Source: a virus
Virus record (IMG/VR): IMGVR_UViG_3300034356_000326
Location: 37,653 to 101,652 of that record
Reading direction: 5' to 3' (one strand)
Length of the DNA: 64,000 nucleotides
Under the pieces are notes generated by a model. It did no database searches. It was not told the DNA's origin and was given only the letters and a program-made list of their open reading frames with translations. Shown one piece after another: positions 10,058 to 19,375 of this stretch. The translations under genes were made by a program, and so were the position numbers. Position 1 is the stretch's first letter; each line of letters begins with the position of its first letter.

Positions 10058-12118
10058 ATGGCTAACATTACTTGTAATGCACAACAGTGCCCAATTATAC
10101 TAGATAGCACCTGCGTTTTCTACGAAGGTCCTAACTTGGTATTTAGTGGTATTAATACTAATGACAATTTACAAACTGTAATACAGAAGATTAATGCTGC
10201 ATTTGCTACAAATGGCTATGGTACGTCAGGTACTTCTGGAGCTAGTGGCACATCTGGCAGTTCTGGTAGCAGTGGTAAATCTGGTACAAGTGGTACGTCT
10301 GCATCTTCTGGTTCCTCTGGATCAAGTGGTACGTCTGGTAAATCTGGAACATCAGGTACTTCTGGTAGTTCAGGCTCATCAGGTACTTCAGGTTCTTCTG
10401 GATCGAGTGGTACATCAGGTTCATCTGGAACATCTGGTTCATCAGCTACATCTGGTTCATCAGGCACTGGAGGAACTAGTGGATCTAGTGGCACATCAGG
10501 TAGCTCTGGTCTTGCTGGTGATAGATATGCTACCTTCTCAACTACACCTTTTACTTTAGGTAATGCAGGTACAATAACAGTAGGAACTGGCTTAGCATAC
10601 ACAGTGGGTCAATCTGTGCTCATAGCAAATAATCAATTTAATTATCAACATAGCGTAGTTATTTCATATATTTCTGGAACAGGAGCTTTACAATTTGCAG
10701 CACCTGATGTATTAGTAGGATCTGGAACATATTCTATCTGGTCTGTTAACCTTGTAGGTGCAGCAGGTGGTGATGGTTCTAGTGGAACATCAGGCTCTTC
10801 TGGTACCTCTGCTACAAGTGGGTCTTCTGGCTCAAGTGGTAGTTCAGGTACAAGTGCTACTAGTGGATCTAGTGGAACTAATGGAAGCTCAGGAACATCT
10901 GCATCTTCAGGTACTTCTGGCTCATCAGGTACTGATGGTAGTTCTGGAACTGCTGGTACTTCTGGTACCTCTGGCACAGCTGGTTCTAATGGAACATCAG
11001 GAACAAATGGTACTGATGGTAGCAATGGTACATCTGGTACCTCTGGAACAAATGGTTCATCTGGAACTGATGGTTCATCAGGTACTAATGGATCTTCTGG
11101 AACAAGTGGAACGTCTGCATCAAGTGGAACGAGTGGAACAAGTGGTACAAGTGGAACTAATGGAACATCTGGATCGTCTGGTAAAGATGGTAGTACAGGT
11201 GCAGCTATTGCTAACTGGTATGGAGAGTTCTCTAGTACACAAACACAACCATTGCTTGGAGTGAATACTCCTACAATATGGACGTTTGACACTACAAGTT
11301 TATCTTATGGTATTTCTGTAGTGGCTAGCTCAAGAGTAACAGTTTCACATCCTGGTCAATATGAATTCATCTTCTCAGCACAGGTTAGTAAAACAACATC
11401 TCCAATTGCTGAGGTACAGATATGGCCTAGAATCAATGGCTTTGATGTAGCTAATTCAAATTCATTTATAGAAATACAGCAAACAGAGGTGGAATACATT
11501 CCTACTATTGCTTATATATTTAATCTACAAGCTAATGATTATGTACAGTTTGTCTTTGCATCTGCTGATTCAACAGTTCAACTTGTTGCTAAACCTGCAC
11601 AAGTTTCTCCTTATGCATCTCCAGCTGCTCCTTCAATAATATTAACTGCTAAGCAAGTGGGTGTTGCTGTTTCAGGTACATCTGGTACAAGTGGAACAAC
11701 TGGCACATCTGGTACTTCTGCATCAAGTGGAACTTCTGGATCTTCTGGAACAAGTGCTAGCTCAGGTACATCAGGTACAGATGGTAGCTCAGGCACTGCA
11801 GGTACTAGTGGTAGCACAGGTACATCAGGTACTGCAGGTACGTCAGGATCATCTGGAACTTCAGCTAGCTCTGGTAGTGATGGATCATCTGGCACTAGTG
11901 GCACTGATGGAAGTTCTGGTACGAGTGGAACGAGTGGAACTAGTGGAACTGATGGGTCTTCTGGAACAGCAGGAACAACAGGTACAGCAGGAACAACAGG
12001 AACTAGTGGTACTGTAGGTACATCTGGAACATCAACAACAAGTCTTGGTACAAGTGGAGATTCAATCACTATACCTCCTTCAGAAGGAACTACAACTACA
12101 ACAACCACTGCACCTTAA
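10058..12118 (+). CDS. Collagen-like (Gly-Ser/Thr) fibre protein with C1q-like domain
   Basis: This 686-residue protein starts with an N-terminal head (residues 1-50) holding several cysteines. The rest alternates three long triplet-repeat blocks with two folded insertions. The repeats (about 52-150, 238-384 and 535-665) have glycine every third position, with Ser, Thr or Ala in the other two and almost no proline. The first insertion (about 151-237) is a beta module with a TVGTGLAYTVGQ core, also found twice in the next gene. The second (about 383-533) resembles a C1q/TNF-type jelly roll. The protein ends in a run of threonines followed by AP. It is probably a trimeric tail or capsid fibre. 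The Ser/Thr-rich stalk is a plausible O-glycosylation substrate for the neighbouring glycosyltransferases (inference). A promoter and hairpin precede it; the next gene follows after 24 bases. Confidence 0.75.
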   Translation: MANITCNAQQCPIILDSTCVFYEGPNLVFSGINTNDNLQTVIQKINAAFATNGYGTSGTSGASGTSGSSGSSGKSGTSGTSASSGSSGSSGTSGKSGTSGTSGSSGSSGTSGSSGSSGTSGSSGTSGSSATSGSSGTGGTSGSSGTSGSSGLAGDRYATFSTTPFTLGNAGTITVGTGLAYTVGQSVLIANNQFNYQHSVVISYISGTGALQFAAPDVLVGSGTYSIWSVNLVGAAGGDGSSGTSGSSGTSATSGSSGSSGSSGTSATSGSSGTNGSSGTSASSGTSGSSGTDGSSGTAGTSGTSGTAGSNGTSGTNGTDGSNGTSGTSGTNGSSGTDGSSGTNGSSGTSGTSASSGTSGTSGTSGTNGTSGSSGKDGSTGAAIANWYGEFSSTQTQPLLGVNTPTIWTFDTTSLSYGISVVASSRVTVSHPGQYEFIFSAQVSKTTSPIAEVQIWPRINGFDVANSNSFIEIQQTEVEYIPTIAYIFNLQANDYVQFVFASADSTVQLVAKPAQVSPYASPAAPSIILTAKQVGVAVSGTSGTSGTTGTSGTSASSGTSGSSGTSASSGTSGTDGSSGTAGTSGSTGTSGTAGTSGSSGTSASSGSDGSSGTSGTDGSSGTSGTSGTSGTDGSSGTAGTTGTAGTTGTSGTVGTSGTSTTSLGTSGDSITIPPSEGTTTTTTTAP

Positions 12119-12142
12119 TAATAAATAAATAAAGAAATAAAA

Positions 12143-14977
12143 ATGCCTTATAGTAACATTACAATAACCATTCAGACAGGTCTTACGTTTATTCCTGGAC
12201 AATATGTCCAAGTGATACATGATGAGAACAACTATATGTTTGGTCAAGTTGTATCATATAATTCAGGAACAGGACAATTCATATTTGAACCAGTTAGTTA
12301 TTTAGGAGCTGGTACATTTACTAGTTGGACTGTTGTAACTTCAGCTGCTCCTGGTGAGGATGGAACAAGTGGTACGTCTGGAACTGCTGGATCTAGTGGT
12401 TCAACAGGAACCTCAGGTTCTAGTGGAACTGATGGTAGTTCAGGAACAAGTGGAAGTGCAGGTACTAGTGGCACTGATGGCTCTAGTGGTACATCAGCAT
12501 CTTCAGGAACAAGTGGATCTTCAGGAACTGATGGTTCATCTGGAACATCTGCTACGTCTGGATCTACTGGTACAAGTGGATCGAGTGGATCAAGTGGTTC
12601 ATCTGGTAGCTCAGGTACTTCTGCTTCTAGTGGATCTTCTGGCACATCTGGAACAGATGGATCTAGTGGTACATCAGGAACAGATGGCTCAAGTGGAACT
12701 GCAGGAACTACTGGTACATCAGGTACGAGTGGTAGTGATGGTTCTTCTGGTACAAGTGCAACAAGTGGCTCATCTGGTACGTCAGCTTCTAGTGGTTCCT
12801 CTGGAACTTCTGGTTCAAGTGGTAGTGCAGGTACTGCAGGTCTTTCTGGAGACTTATATAAAACAACATCAACTACATCATTAGCAATAGGAACAGGTAC
12901 AAAGAATCTTACTGTTGGTACAGGTTTATCTTACACAGTGGGACAGGTTGTAGTTCTTGCTTATGATCTAAGCAATAGCATGGGTGGTGATATTATATCT
13001 TATAATTCTGGATCAGGTGCAATGTCTGTAAACGTAACTGCTACTACTGGTAGTGGTACTTATGCAGCATGGGATGTAAACTTAGGTGGTGCTGCTGGAG
13101 GTGATGGATCTTCAGGTACTAGTGGTGCAGATGGTATTGATGGTAATCTTGCTATATGGAGATTCTCTACAAACACAGATACAAGCACAGACCCAGGTAG
13201 TGGATATTTTAGATTAAACTCTGCAACATGGGGAGCAAGCGTAACAGCAATTGCTATTGACAATCAATCATACTCTCCAAGCGTAAACTTTGGTACATAC
13301 CTAGATACATTACAGAACAACTCTATTATAAAACTTGTATATGTTAGTGATAAGAATACATTCAAGATTTTAAGAATAGATGCTCTTCTTCCTAATCAAA
13401 CAGGATTTGAAGAATTCACTGTAACACAATTAGGATCAGGTGGTACAGATCCTAATGATAATGATCAATTCTATTTTGAATTTAATGGTATAAGTGGATC
13501 TTCTGGTACTTCAGGTACGAGTGGAACATCTGGCACTACAGGTACTAATGGTTCGTCTGGTACTGATGGTTCTTCAGGAACGTCAGGATCAAGTGGAACT
13601 TCAGCATCTAGTGGTACGTCAGCTTCCTCTGGTACATCAGGTACATCAGGCACTGATGGGTCTAGTGGAACATCTGCTTCTAGTGGATCAAGTGGTACTG
13701 ATGGATCGTCTGGTACTTCTGGTACTGATGGCTCATCTGGTACAAGTGGATCGTCTGGCACTGATGGATCAAGTGGTACTAGTGGTACTTCTGCTTCTTC
13801 TGGAACTAGTGGTTCAAGTGGAACAGATGGCTCTAGTGGAACAAGTGGAACAACAGGAACAAGTGGAACATCAGGTTCTTCAGGTACTAATGGAAGTTCT
13901 GGTACATCAGCTTCAAGTGGTTCTTCTGGTACAGATGGTAGTTCTGGAAAGAATGGATCATCTGGAACTAGTGCATCTAGTGGTACAAGTGGTACGAGTG
14001 GATCAAGTGGAAGTTCAGGAAGTAGTGGAAGCTCTGGAACTTCAGGATCTTCTGGTTCTTCTGGTTCTTCAGGCTCTTCTGGAAAGGCTGGTTCATCAGG
14101 TACATCTGGAGCCAATGGAGCTACAGGTCCTCAAGGTCCAACAGGTGGACCTGGCCCAACTGGACCACAAGGAGCAACTGGACCACAAGGTGCAACAGGT
14201 GGACCAGGCCCTACTGGTCCTCAAGGTGCACAAGGACCACAAGGTGCAACAGGACCACAAGGACCTCAAGGTCCAGGTGGGCCTCCAGGACCAACAGGAC
14301 CAACAGGACCACAAGGACCTACAGGTGTTGTTGGTGGATTGAGTCAAGGTGTACAAACATATGGTTCTGTTGTAACAACAACAGCTAATAATGGATGGGC
14401 TGGTTATCAAACAACAACAGCTGGTGTATATCATCAATTGATGTCAGCTGGTGGTGATTATGGATTGTATTCTAATAGTTATAGCTGGGGACATTATTAT
14501 AGTGCTGGTAACAATGGTTGGGGTATTCGTGGAAGCACCACTGTAAACTGGGCTGCTTGTACTACGAATGGTACAATGTATTATACATCAGAGTCTTATG
14601 CTACATATAATATGTTTGCTGTATCCTTTGTACCTACTTCTGATGTTAGACTTAAAGAAAACTTTGCTCCATTAGAAAACTCTCTTGATAAACTTAAAGG
14701 CTTACAAGGTGTATCTTATAACAGAATTGAAGATATTACTAAGAGAAGAGAGATTGGTTTTGTAGCACAAGAGGTTGAGAAAACATTGCCAGAGTTTGTA
14801 CATTATCATGAAGATACAGATGTATATGGTATTGCTTATGATAAGATGACAGCTTTACTTACAGAAGGTTTGAAAGAAGAAGATCAGAAAGTAGATGCTA
14901 TAGAGGCAAGAGTCTTAACTTTAGAAGCCAAGATTGCAACATTAGAAACACGTTTAGGTAACTTAGAAAATATATAA
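12143..14977 (+). CDS. Collagen-like tail fibre with C-terminal S74 self-cleaving chaperone
   Basis: This 944-residue fibre begins directly with the beta module seen in the previous gene (residues 1-72). It continues with Gly-Ser/Thr triplets (73-231), a second copy of the module (233-322), a distinct globular insertion (338-450) and more triplets (451-655). A true Gly-Pro-rich collagen stretch (661-731, GPQGPTG type) follows, then a receptor-proximal globular part (732-832). The C-terminus is a peptidase S74 intramolecular chaperone: SDVRLKEN at 833-840, GFVAQEVE near 872 and a terminal coiled coil. Ser833 and Lys838 have the Ser-x4-Lys spacing of the catalytic dyad known from endosialidase tailspikes. 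The chaperone should drive trimerisation and then cut itself off before Ser833. This is probably a host-recognition fibre. Confidence 0.85.
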   Translation: MPYSNITITIQTGLTFIPGQYVQVIHDENNYMFGQVVSYNSGTGQFIFEPVSYLGAGTFTSWTVVTSAAPGEDGTSGTSGTAGSSGSTGTSGSSGTDGSSGTSGSAGTSGTDGSSGTSASSGTSGSSGTDGSSGTSATSGSTGTSGSSGSSGSSGSSGTSASSGSSGTSGTDGSSGTSGTDGSSGTAGTTGTSGTSGSDGSSGTSATSGSSGTSASSGSSGTSGSSGSAGTAGLSGDLYKTTSTTSLAIGTGTKNLTVGTGLSYTVGQVVVLAYDLSNSMGGDIISYNSGSGAMSVNVTATTGSGTYAAWDVNLGGAAGGDGSSGTSGADGIDGNLAIWRFSTNTDTSTDPGSGYFRLNSATWGASVTAIAIDNQSYSPSVNFGTYLDTLQNNSIIKLVYVSDKNTFKILRIDALLPNQTGFEEFTVTQLGSGGTDPNDNDQFYFEFNGISGSSGTSGTSGTSGTTGTNGSSGTDGSSGTSGSSGTSASSGTSASSGTSGTSGTDGSSGTSASSGSSGTDGSSGTSGTDGSSGTSGSSGTDGSSGTSGTSASSGTSGSSGTDGSSGTSGTTGTSGTSGSSGTNGSSGTSASSGSSGTDGSSGKNGSSGTSASSGTSGTSGSSGSSGSSGSSGTSGSSGSSGSSGSSGKAGSSGTSGANGATGPQGPTGGPGPTGPQGATGPQGATGGPGPTGPQGAQGPQGATGPQGPQGPGGPPGPTGPTGPQGPTGVVGGLSQGVQTYGSVVTTTANNGWAGYQTTTAGVYHQLMSAGGDYGLYSNSYSWGHYYSAGNNGWGIRGSTTVNWAACTTNGTMYYTSESYATYNMFAVSFVPTSDVRLKENFAPLENSLDKLKGLQGVSYNRIEDITKRREIGFVAQEVEKTLPEFVHYHEDTDVYGIAYDKMTALLTEGLKEEDQKVDAIEARVLTLEAKIATLETRLGNLENI

Positions 14978-14979
14978 TT

Positions 14980-15375
14980 ATGTCAAAAGAATATAGATGG
15001 GGGATACAGGATTTAAAGATAGCTAAGTCTGCTGATGGATTAACAAATGTAATAAAGAAAGTTTATTACAGAAGAAGTCTTAAGCAAATTGTAAATGATA
15101 TACAACATGATGTTCATTACTTTGGTGAGTTTAAATTAGCTCCTGCAAATCCTACAAGCTTTACAGAATATCAAAATCTCACTCAGGAACAAATATTTAC
15201 ATGGTTAGATGCTATTCTTCCTGTAGATTTTATAAACTCTAGGTTGGATGATTACATGGCTAAGAAGCTTGAGAAAGATGAACTTGAAGCATTCCAACTT
15301 CCTAATCGACTAGTCACTGAAGAAGTAGATCCTACAAAACTTCCAAACTCACCAGGAGGTCAGATAGGAGAATAA
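14980..15375 (+). CDS. Small tail-region protein (DUF7936-like)
   Basis: This 131-residue acidic protein starts two bases after the S74 fibre gene and so belongs to the same operon. The middle part, with a YQNLTQEQIFTWLD segment followed by a short amphipathic helix, resembles a family of small proteins often found next to tail-fibre genes in other phages (DUF7936 type). No catalytic motif is visible. A fibre-associated or assembly role is suggested by position only. Confidence 0.5.
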   Translation: MSKEYRWGIQDLKIAKSADGLTNVIKKVYYRRSLKQIVNDIQHDVHYFGEFKLAPANPTSFTEYQNLTQEQIFTWLDAILPVDFINSRLDDYMAKKLEKDELEAFQLPNRLVTEEVDPTKLPNSPGGQIGE

Positions 15376-15383
15376 AACAATTT

Positions 15384-15414
15384 TTGGAAAGGGTGCAAGG
15401 ATTAACTATCTTTG
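15384..15414 (+). promoter_or_regulatory. Bacteroidota-type promoter ahead of the hydroxylase gene
   Basis: TTG at 15384-15386, 20 bases, then TATCTTTG at 15407-15414, followed 18 bases later by the ATG of the hydroxylase gene. The -7 element lies inside a hairpin (15389-15421), an arrangement repeated at 40829-40868 on the other strand. Confidence 0.75.
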
Positions 15415-15421
15415 TACCCTT
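15389..15421 (+). promoter_or_regulatory. Hairpin overlapping the promoter (terminator/promoter composite)
   Basis: AAGGGTGCAA (15389-15398) pairs with TTGTACCCTT (15412-15421) over ten bases with one G-U pair that forms only in plus-strand RNA. An A/T-rich run follows (AATTATTTAAT). It may end the fibre transcript while the -7 element in its right half starts the next one. Confidence 0.5.
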
Positions 15422-15432
15422 AATTATTTAAT

Positions 15433-16035
15433 ATGAAAAACAAAACATTAGTCTTTCCTCAAAAAGAAATAGATGTTCAAAACTATTATTGGTTTAAACA
15501 TGGATTTGATGATAATGCATTGAATCAAATTTATCAAGATGTTGCCACTCTTCCTTTTATGGATGCTGGGACAGGAGATGATAATATTCAGGATAAGAAG
15601 GTAAGATCATCAAAGATAAAATGGATTCCCCAAGAAGATAAGTGGGAGTGGGTATATGCAAGATTAATGGGAATGATTGTCGAAGCAAATAAATCTTTAT
15701 GGAACTTTGATTTACATAGTGTATTAGATAATATTCAATATACAGAATATCATGCTGAGGATGGTGGACATTATGATTGGCATCAAGATCTTGGACCAGG
15801 TTGGTTATCAAGAAGAAAGATAAGCATCACTGTACAATTATCTGATCCTAGTGAATATGAAGGAGGTGAATTAGAATATTGGAAAGGTGGTCCACCTGAA
15901 AATGCAGATAAAGCACCTAAAGGAAAAGGAGTTGTATTTATATTTCCTTCATACATGATGCACAGAGTGACACCAGTTACAAAGGGAGTGAGAAGATCAT
16001 TGGTATTGTGGATAGGAGGAATTCCTTTTAAATAG
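15433..16035 (+). CDS. 2-oxoglutarate/Fe(II) dioxygenase, PKHD-type (prolyl hydroxylase-like)
   Basis: This 200-residue protein has the conserved elements of the prolyl-4-hydroxylase superfamily. The iron ligands are His117 and Asp119 in HYDWHQD, and His177 in the segment FPSYMMHRVTPV; Arg187 binds 2-oxoglutarate. The strand SITVQLSD with EYEGGELEYW is typical of the PKHD-type hydroxylase group. It lies directly downstream of two collagen-like fibre genes, one with a Gly-Pro block, so hydroxylation of fibre residues is an attractive but unproven role. It has its own promoter. Its stop codon overlaps by eight bases the end of the convergent heptosyltransferase-like gene. Confidence 0.8.
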   Translation: MKNKTLVFPQKEIDVQNYYWFKHGFDDNALNQIYQDVATLPFMDAGTGDDNIQDKKVRSSKIKWIPQEDKWEWVYARLMGMIVEANKSLWNFDLHSVLDNIQYTEYHAEDGGHYDWHQDLGPGWLSRRKISITVQLSDPSEYEGGELEYWKGGPPENADKAPKGKGVVFIFPSYMMHRVTPVTKGVRRSLVLWIGGIPFK

Positions 16036-17119
16036 GAAGTTTAGACATAACATCATTTACTGAAATACTCTTATGACATTCAAAATGTCTAGGAGTATTT
16101 TCATTTTCAGGACACCACATCCAGTCTCCTTTGTTAAACTTGAACATAGGATTGTTCCAACATCCATTACATACATCCTTATTAGTTATGCGTATACAGT
16201 TGTTTTGAAACTCATGGTCTTCTGTTGTGAAGTTAGATATCATAACTCCTTGCTTACCTAATCCCCAATTGAGCCAACTGATTCCACTAGATAATCCTAT
16301 GTATGTATCTGCATACCACAGATAGTTCATTACATTCTCAAGAGATGTATCTTCTAACTTCTCTGCTCCATAGTCATCTGCTTCCTGAGATAGTTCAAAC
16401 ACTCTATATCCTTTAATCTTTAGTGTTTGTATTAGTTCTGGCCAGTAATACCAGTGCTTACACTGAGCTGTAGATCTAGTGGAGATACAAATATATTCAT
16501 TAACTGCAGGTCTTTCTTTAGGAGTGAATGCAATCCTAGGCTGTAACTCTTCATGCTCTAAGCACAAGATATTACTAGCTGCCTGTTGTAATGGTATAGT
16601 GGCAGGATGTACAGGTTCTTTTGATTCATCCCAATACCAGCCAATCTCCATCATTGCAATTATATTAGGAACAGACTGTCCTCTTCCTACAAACTCTAAT
16701 TCAGGATATACATCTTTGAATAGTTCATTCCTGAACGTGGATACAATAACATGACAATCATACACTTCTTTAAACTTTAAACAATAGGGCATCCAGGCAA
16801 TGCTATCTCCTAATGATTTACTTTCAAAAGATATAAACACTCTCTTTCCTTTCACCTCATCTAATATGTTGATTTGCTTAACTGTACGTCCTTGGTATTT
16901 GACAAAGATGGCTATGTCAGATAGATACTTTCTATTAAGTCTAGCCCATGCTCCTGGCTTTAGTTTTGTTTCATAGATAGTTATGTGTTGATCTGTAAAC
17001 ATACCATCCACCTTACCTTTTCTATCTACAAACTGTATATCATACTCTCTATCTTTTCCTTCGTCTCCTGTTAGTTCAAAGTATAAACCATTAACATGGT
17101 GTAAGTTATATGTTATCAT
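16028..17119 (-). CDS. TibC-like protein O-heptosyltransferase (GT9 relative) with cysteine iron-binding motif
   Basis: This 363-residue protein has an N-terminal beta-rich part and a GT-B-like C-terminal half. Near the C-terminus, Cys317, Cys320, Cys336 and Cys348 lie in a pattern (VCNGCWN, DWMWCPE, RHFECHKSI) that closely matches the iron-binding cysteine motif of autotransporter O-heptosyltransferases (TibC/Aah/BAHT family). Those enzymes add heptose to serines in repetitive adhesin domains. Here the gene sits a few kilobases from serine-rich Gly-Ser/Thr fibre genes. It is the last gene of the minus-strand island and overlaps the preceding oxygenase gene by four bases (ATGA type). It could alternatively use another NDP-sugar. 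Confidence 0.7.
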   Translation of the reverse strand: MITYNLHHVNGLYFELTGDEGKDREYDIQFVDRKGKVDGMFTDQHITIYETKLKPGAWARLNRKYLSDIAIFVKYQGRTVKQINILDEVKGKRVFISFESKSLGDSIAWMPYCLKFKEVYDCHVIVSTFRNELFKDVYPELEFVGRGQSVPNIIAMMEIGWYWDESKEPVHPATIPLQQAASNILCLEHEELQPRIAFTPKERPAVNEYICISTRSTAQCKHWYYWPELIQTLKIKGYRVFELSQEADDYGAEKLEDTSLENVMNYLWYADTYIGLSSGISWLNWGLGKQGVMISNFTTEDHEFQNNCIRITNKDVCNGCWNNPMFKFNKGDWMWCPENENTPRHFECHKSISVNDVMSKLPI

Positions 17120-17694
17120 TTCTCTGTATTAAAAAAGAATGTTTGAAATAGTCTACCATCTTGTAGATCTTTGCCAAAGTAATCCAAAGATACATGGAAT
17201 AAGTCACCTCTATATAAAATAAGTCTGTTATATACATTACCTATTCTATCTACCATCTCCCACTTTGTATAATCCATACCTTCAACATGTGGTGCTGCAG
17301 TTTTTGTTTCTTCTTCTGTATGTTCAGTATATATCCAATTCTTAAGACCTGTTTCTTTGTGTCTAAAGATACCTGTGCCTGAAGACAAAGGAGCATCAGG
17401 AGTAAGATAGCACACACCTGCCCAATTTGTAGTGCCATCACTGTGAATCCATGATCTATCTTGTGCTGTTGTGTATTGGAAAGCACCTGAATTATCATCT
17501 CCCCACCAAACTACATCACCTGCAAAGGGTCTAATATTATCTTGTATTATTTGTTTAATACTATCATTTAGAAAAGACTTAGTTCTTCTACCAGGATAGT
17601 TACCAGACTCACCAAATTCTTGACTCATAGCAAACGCTCTCACCTCATCTGGGTTATTGTAAAAGTCTGATATGGATAACATTTCTACTCTCAT
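17116..17694 (-). CDS. 2OG/Fe(II) oxygenase-like protein (DUF6445 type)
   Basis: This 192-residue protein contains His84 and Asp86 in WIHSDG, then a conserved WAGVCYLTPDAP strand, GTGIFRHK, a distal His167 (GDLFHVS) and Arg181 (GRLFQTFFF). This is the HxD...H...R layout of a jelly-roll 2-oxoglutarate oxygenase, and the N-terminal NNPDEVRAFA helix fits the DUF6445 group. It lies in an overlapping operon between a TibC-like transferase and a GT4 transferase, implying a role in glycan or protein modification. The substrate is unknown. Confidence 0.6.
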   Translation of the reverse strand: MRVEMLSISDFYNNPDEVRAFAMSQEFGESGNYPGRRTKSFLNDSIKQIIQDNIRPFAGDVVWWGDDNSGAFQYTTAQDRSWIHSDGTTNWAGVCYLTPDAPLSSGTGIFRHKETGLKNWIYTEHTEEETKTAAPHVEGMDYTKWEMVDRIGNVYNRLILYRGDLFHVSLDYFGKDLQDGRLFQTFFFNTEK

Positions 17695-18713
17695 AAGTTG
17701 TTGTATGCGTTTATATATAATTGTCTTGTTCTGTCTGATGTATATCCTTCATTAATCTTCAGTATGTTATAATAATACTTAGCCAAGATTTTAGCTACAT
17801 TGTCCCAGCTATATTCTTCACGTCTATCTAATATAGCCTGTCTACGTTCTTCATAGTTGTGTATTACATTTACAATACCATCTACCACAGACTCTGTTGT
17901 AATTTTATTAATCACATGCATACCAGGGATAGGTTTACTACCTCTATAAGTTCCCACAATAGGAACTCCACATGCTGTAGCTTCCATCAATGTTAGATTA
18001 GGATGTCCTGCTTCTAGCATAGATGGATGTACAAAGATTGTACTAGATCTGTATAACTCTCTAGTCTCATCATCTGTAGGGTTTGTTAACTTTAAAGTTA
18101 ACTTTGGATAATCCAATAGCTCAGAATGTATCTCAAAGAACTTGTTGTTATCAGGATGCCCAGCTATTGTAATAGGTAGGTTTAATAACTTAGCTGCTTC
18201 TATACCAAATCTAAATCCTTTTCTATCATATCCAGAATCACCTGCTAATCCATTGTTAGCTAACATTAATAAAGAGTGTGGTCTTGGTGCATAGTCAGGA
18301 GTAAAGAATTCTGTATTAGCCCCATGTGGTAGATAGAATAATTTATCTGTAGCATCAAAGTAATCTATAAGATATTCAGCATGCGTAAAAGATATAATGC
18401 TATGCTTCATAGCCTCTAGGTTTTGCTTAAACACCCAGCTATCTTTACCATACCATTCTGTGTGGTGATCATGTAGAGAGTATACATAAGGTATACCTTT
18501 ATCTCTACAATATAAAGCTTGATTAGCTAAATGAGCATGAACAATTGTGTTAGGCCATTTCTCTAAGTCATTCATATATTTAACATCTACAACATGTCCT
18601 TGTTTCTCAAGGGCAACCTTATATTCCCATGTAAGCCTTTCAACAGCTCCCCATCCATTTGGTGGTATGGTGATTAGTCCTGTTGCTACATGTACTGATT
18701 TTATTGGTTCCAT
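17691..18713 (-). CDS. Glycosyltransferase family 4 (GT-B fold)
   Basis: This 340-residue protein shows an N-terminal acceptor domain with VHAHLANQALYCR and SLHDHHTEWYG, and a donor domain with RKGFRFGIEAAKLL, STIFVHPSMLEAGHPNLTLMEATACG and VGTYRGSKPI. The E-x7-E region (EAGHPNLTLMEA) marks a retaining GT4 enzyme. It overlaps both neighbours by a few bases and so is translated as part of the island. Donor and acceptor cannot be read from the sequence. Confidence 0.8.
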   Translation of the reverse strand: MEPIKSVHVATGLITIPPNGWGAVERLTWEYKVALEKQGHVVDVKYMNDLEKWPNTIVHAHLANQALYCRDKGIPYVYSLHDHHTEWYGKDSWVFKQNLEAMKHSIISFTHAEYLIDYFDATDKLFYLPHGANTEFFTPDYAPRPHSLLMLANNGLAGDSGYDRKGFRFGIEAAKLLNLPITIAGHPDNNKFFEIHSELLDYPKLTLKLTNPTDDETRELYRSSTIFVHPSMLEAGHPNLTLMEATACGVPIVGTYRGSKPIPGMHVINKITTESVVDGIVNVIHNYEERRQAILDRREEYSWDNVAKILAKYYYNILKINEGYTSDRTRQLYINAYNNL

Positions 18714-19375
18714 TTGGTTCTAAATTTAATTTCATCAATTCTAAACTTCCTTTCTTTCTCTTCACTCATACCTCCCACATTTAATGTTTCCATATGACAG
18801 ACAATAGAATGTCTTACAAGAGCATGTTTAATACCAGCCTGCTTTAGTCTTTCTGCATAGTCGTTGTCTTGATAGTACATATCAAACAACTCATCAAATG
18901 GTAAGATCTTATCTAGTGCAGACTTCTTAATCACTGTACACCAACCTTGTAATGCTTCTGTCACAGCATAAGATTCATGATACTTACTATCAGTTCCTAC
19001 AAAATGATTAGGGAACCATCTAGCATATAACAATGGGTCTTTAGGAGAGAATGCTTCTATGTCTTCTCTGTAGTCATGTACCTTCATCATCTCTGAGAAC
19101 CACCATCTTTCATAAGCTACATCATCATTAGATATAACCACCCAATCACCTTGGCAATATGTAAATGCTATGTTTAAAAACTTGTTGTAGTTAAAAGAAT
19201 TCTCAGGATGTATATAGTTATGAATACGTGCATACCTATTTGGATCTTGTGTACCTGAGTCTACTAATTGCACACGAAACCTAAAGTCAATCTCACTATC
19301 ATGCAATGTATCTATTGTACGTTGTGTCAGAGCCACATTAGTGCTATCTGTTAATATGATTACATCTATTGTCAT
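18701..19375 (-). CDS. Glycosyltransferase family 2-like (GT-A fold)
   Basis: This 224-residue protein begins MTIDVIILTDST and carries a nucleotide-sugar binding GT-A core. VVISNDDVAYERWW supplies the acidic metal-binding motif, and LQGWCTVIKK and MYYQDNDYAERLKQAGIKH follow as in GT2 enzymes. It overlaps the next GT4 gene by 13 bases and the upstream large transferase by four bases (ATGA). The sugar is unknown. Confidence 0.75.
   Translation of the reverse strand: MTIDVIILTDSTNVALTQRTIDTLHDSEIDFRFRVQLVDSGTQDPNRYARIHNYIHPENSFNYNKFLNIAFTYCQGDWVVISNDDVAYERWWFSEMMKVHDYREDIEAFSPKDPLLYARWFPNHFVGTDSKYHESYAVTEALQGWCTVIKKSALDKILPFDELFDMYYQDNDYAERLKQAGIKHALVRHSIVCHMETLNVGGMSEEKERKFRIDEIKFRTKWNQ

Noticed and set aside
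10216-14115. Long open frames on the minus strand and in other plus frames across the Gly-Ser/Thr repeats (Asp-Val-Pro-rich or Leu/Val/Gln-rich).
   Set aside because: They are by-products of the triplet repeat: every frame of such a sequence stays open. They lack starts with coupling or promoters and have unnatural low-complexity composition.
10058-14115. A CRISPR array or DNA satellite in the repeat region.
   Set aside because: The repeats are protein-coding triplets with varied codons, without regular spacer-repeat structure.
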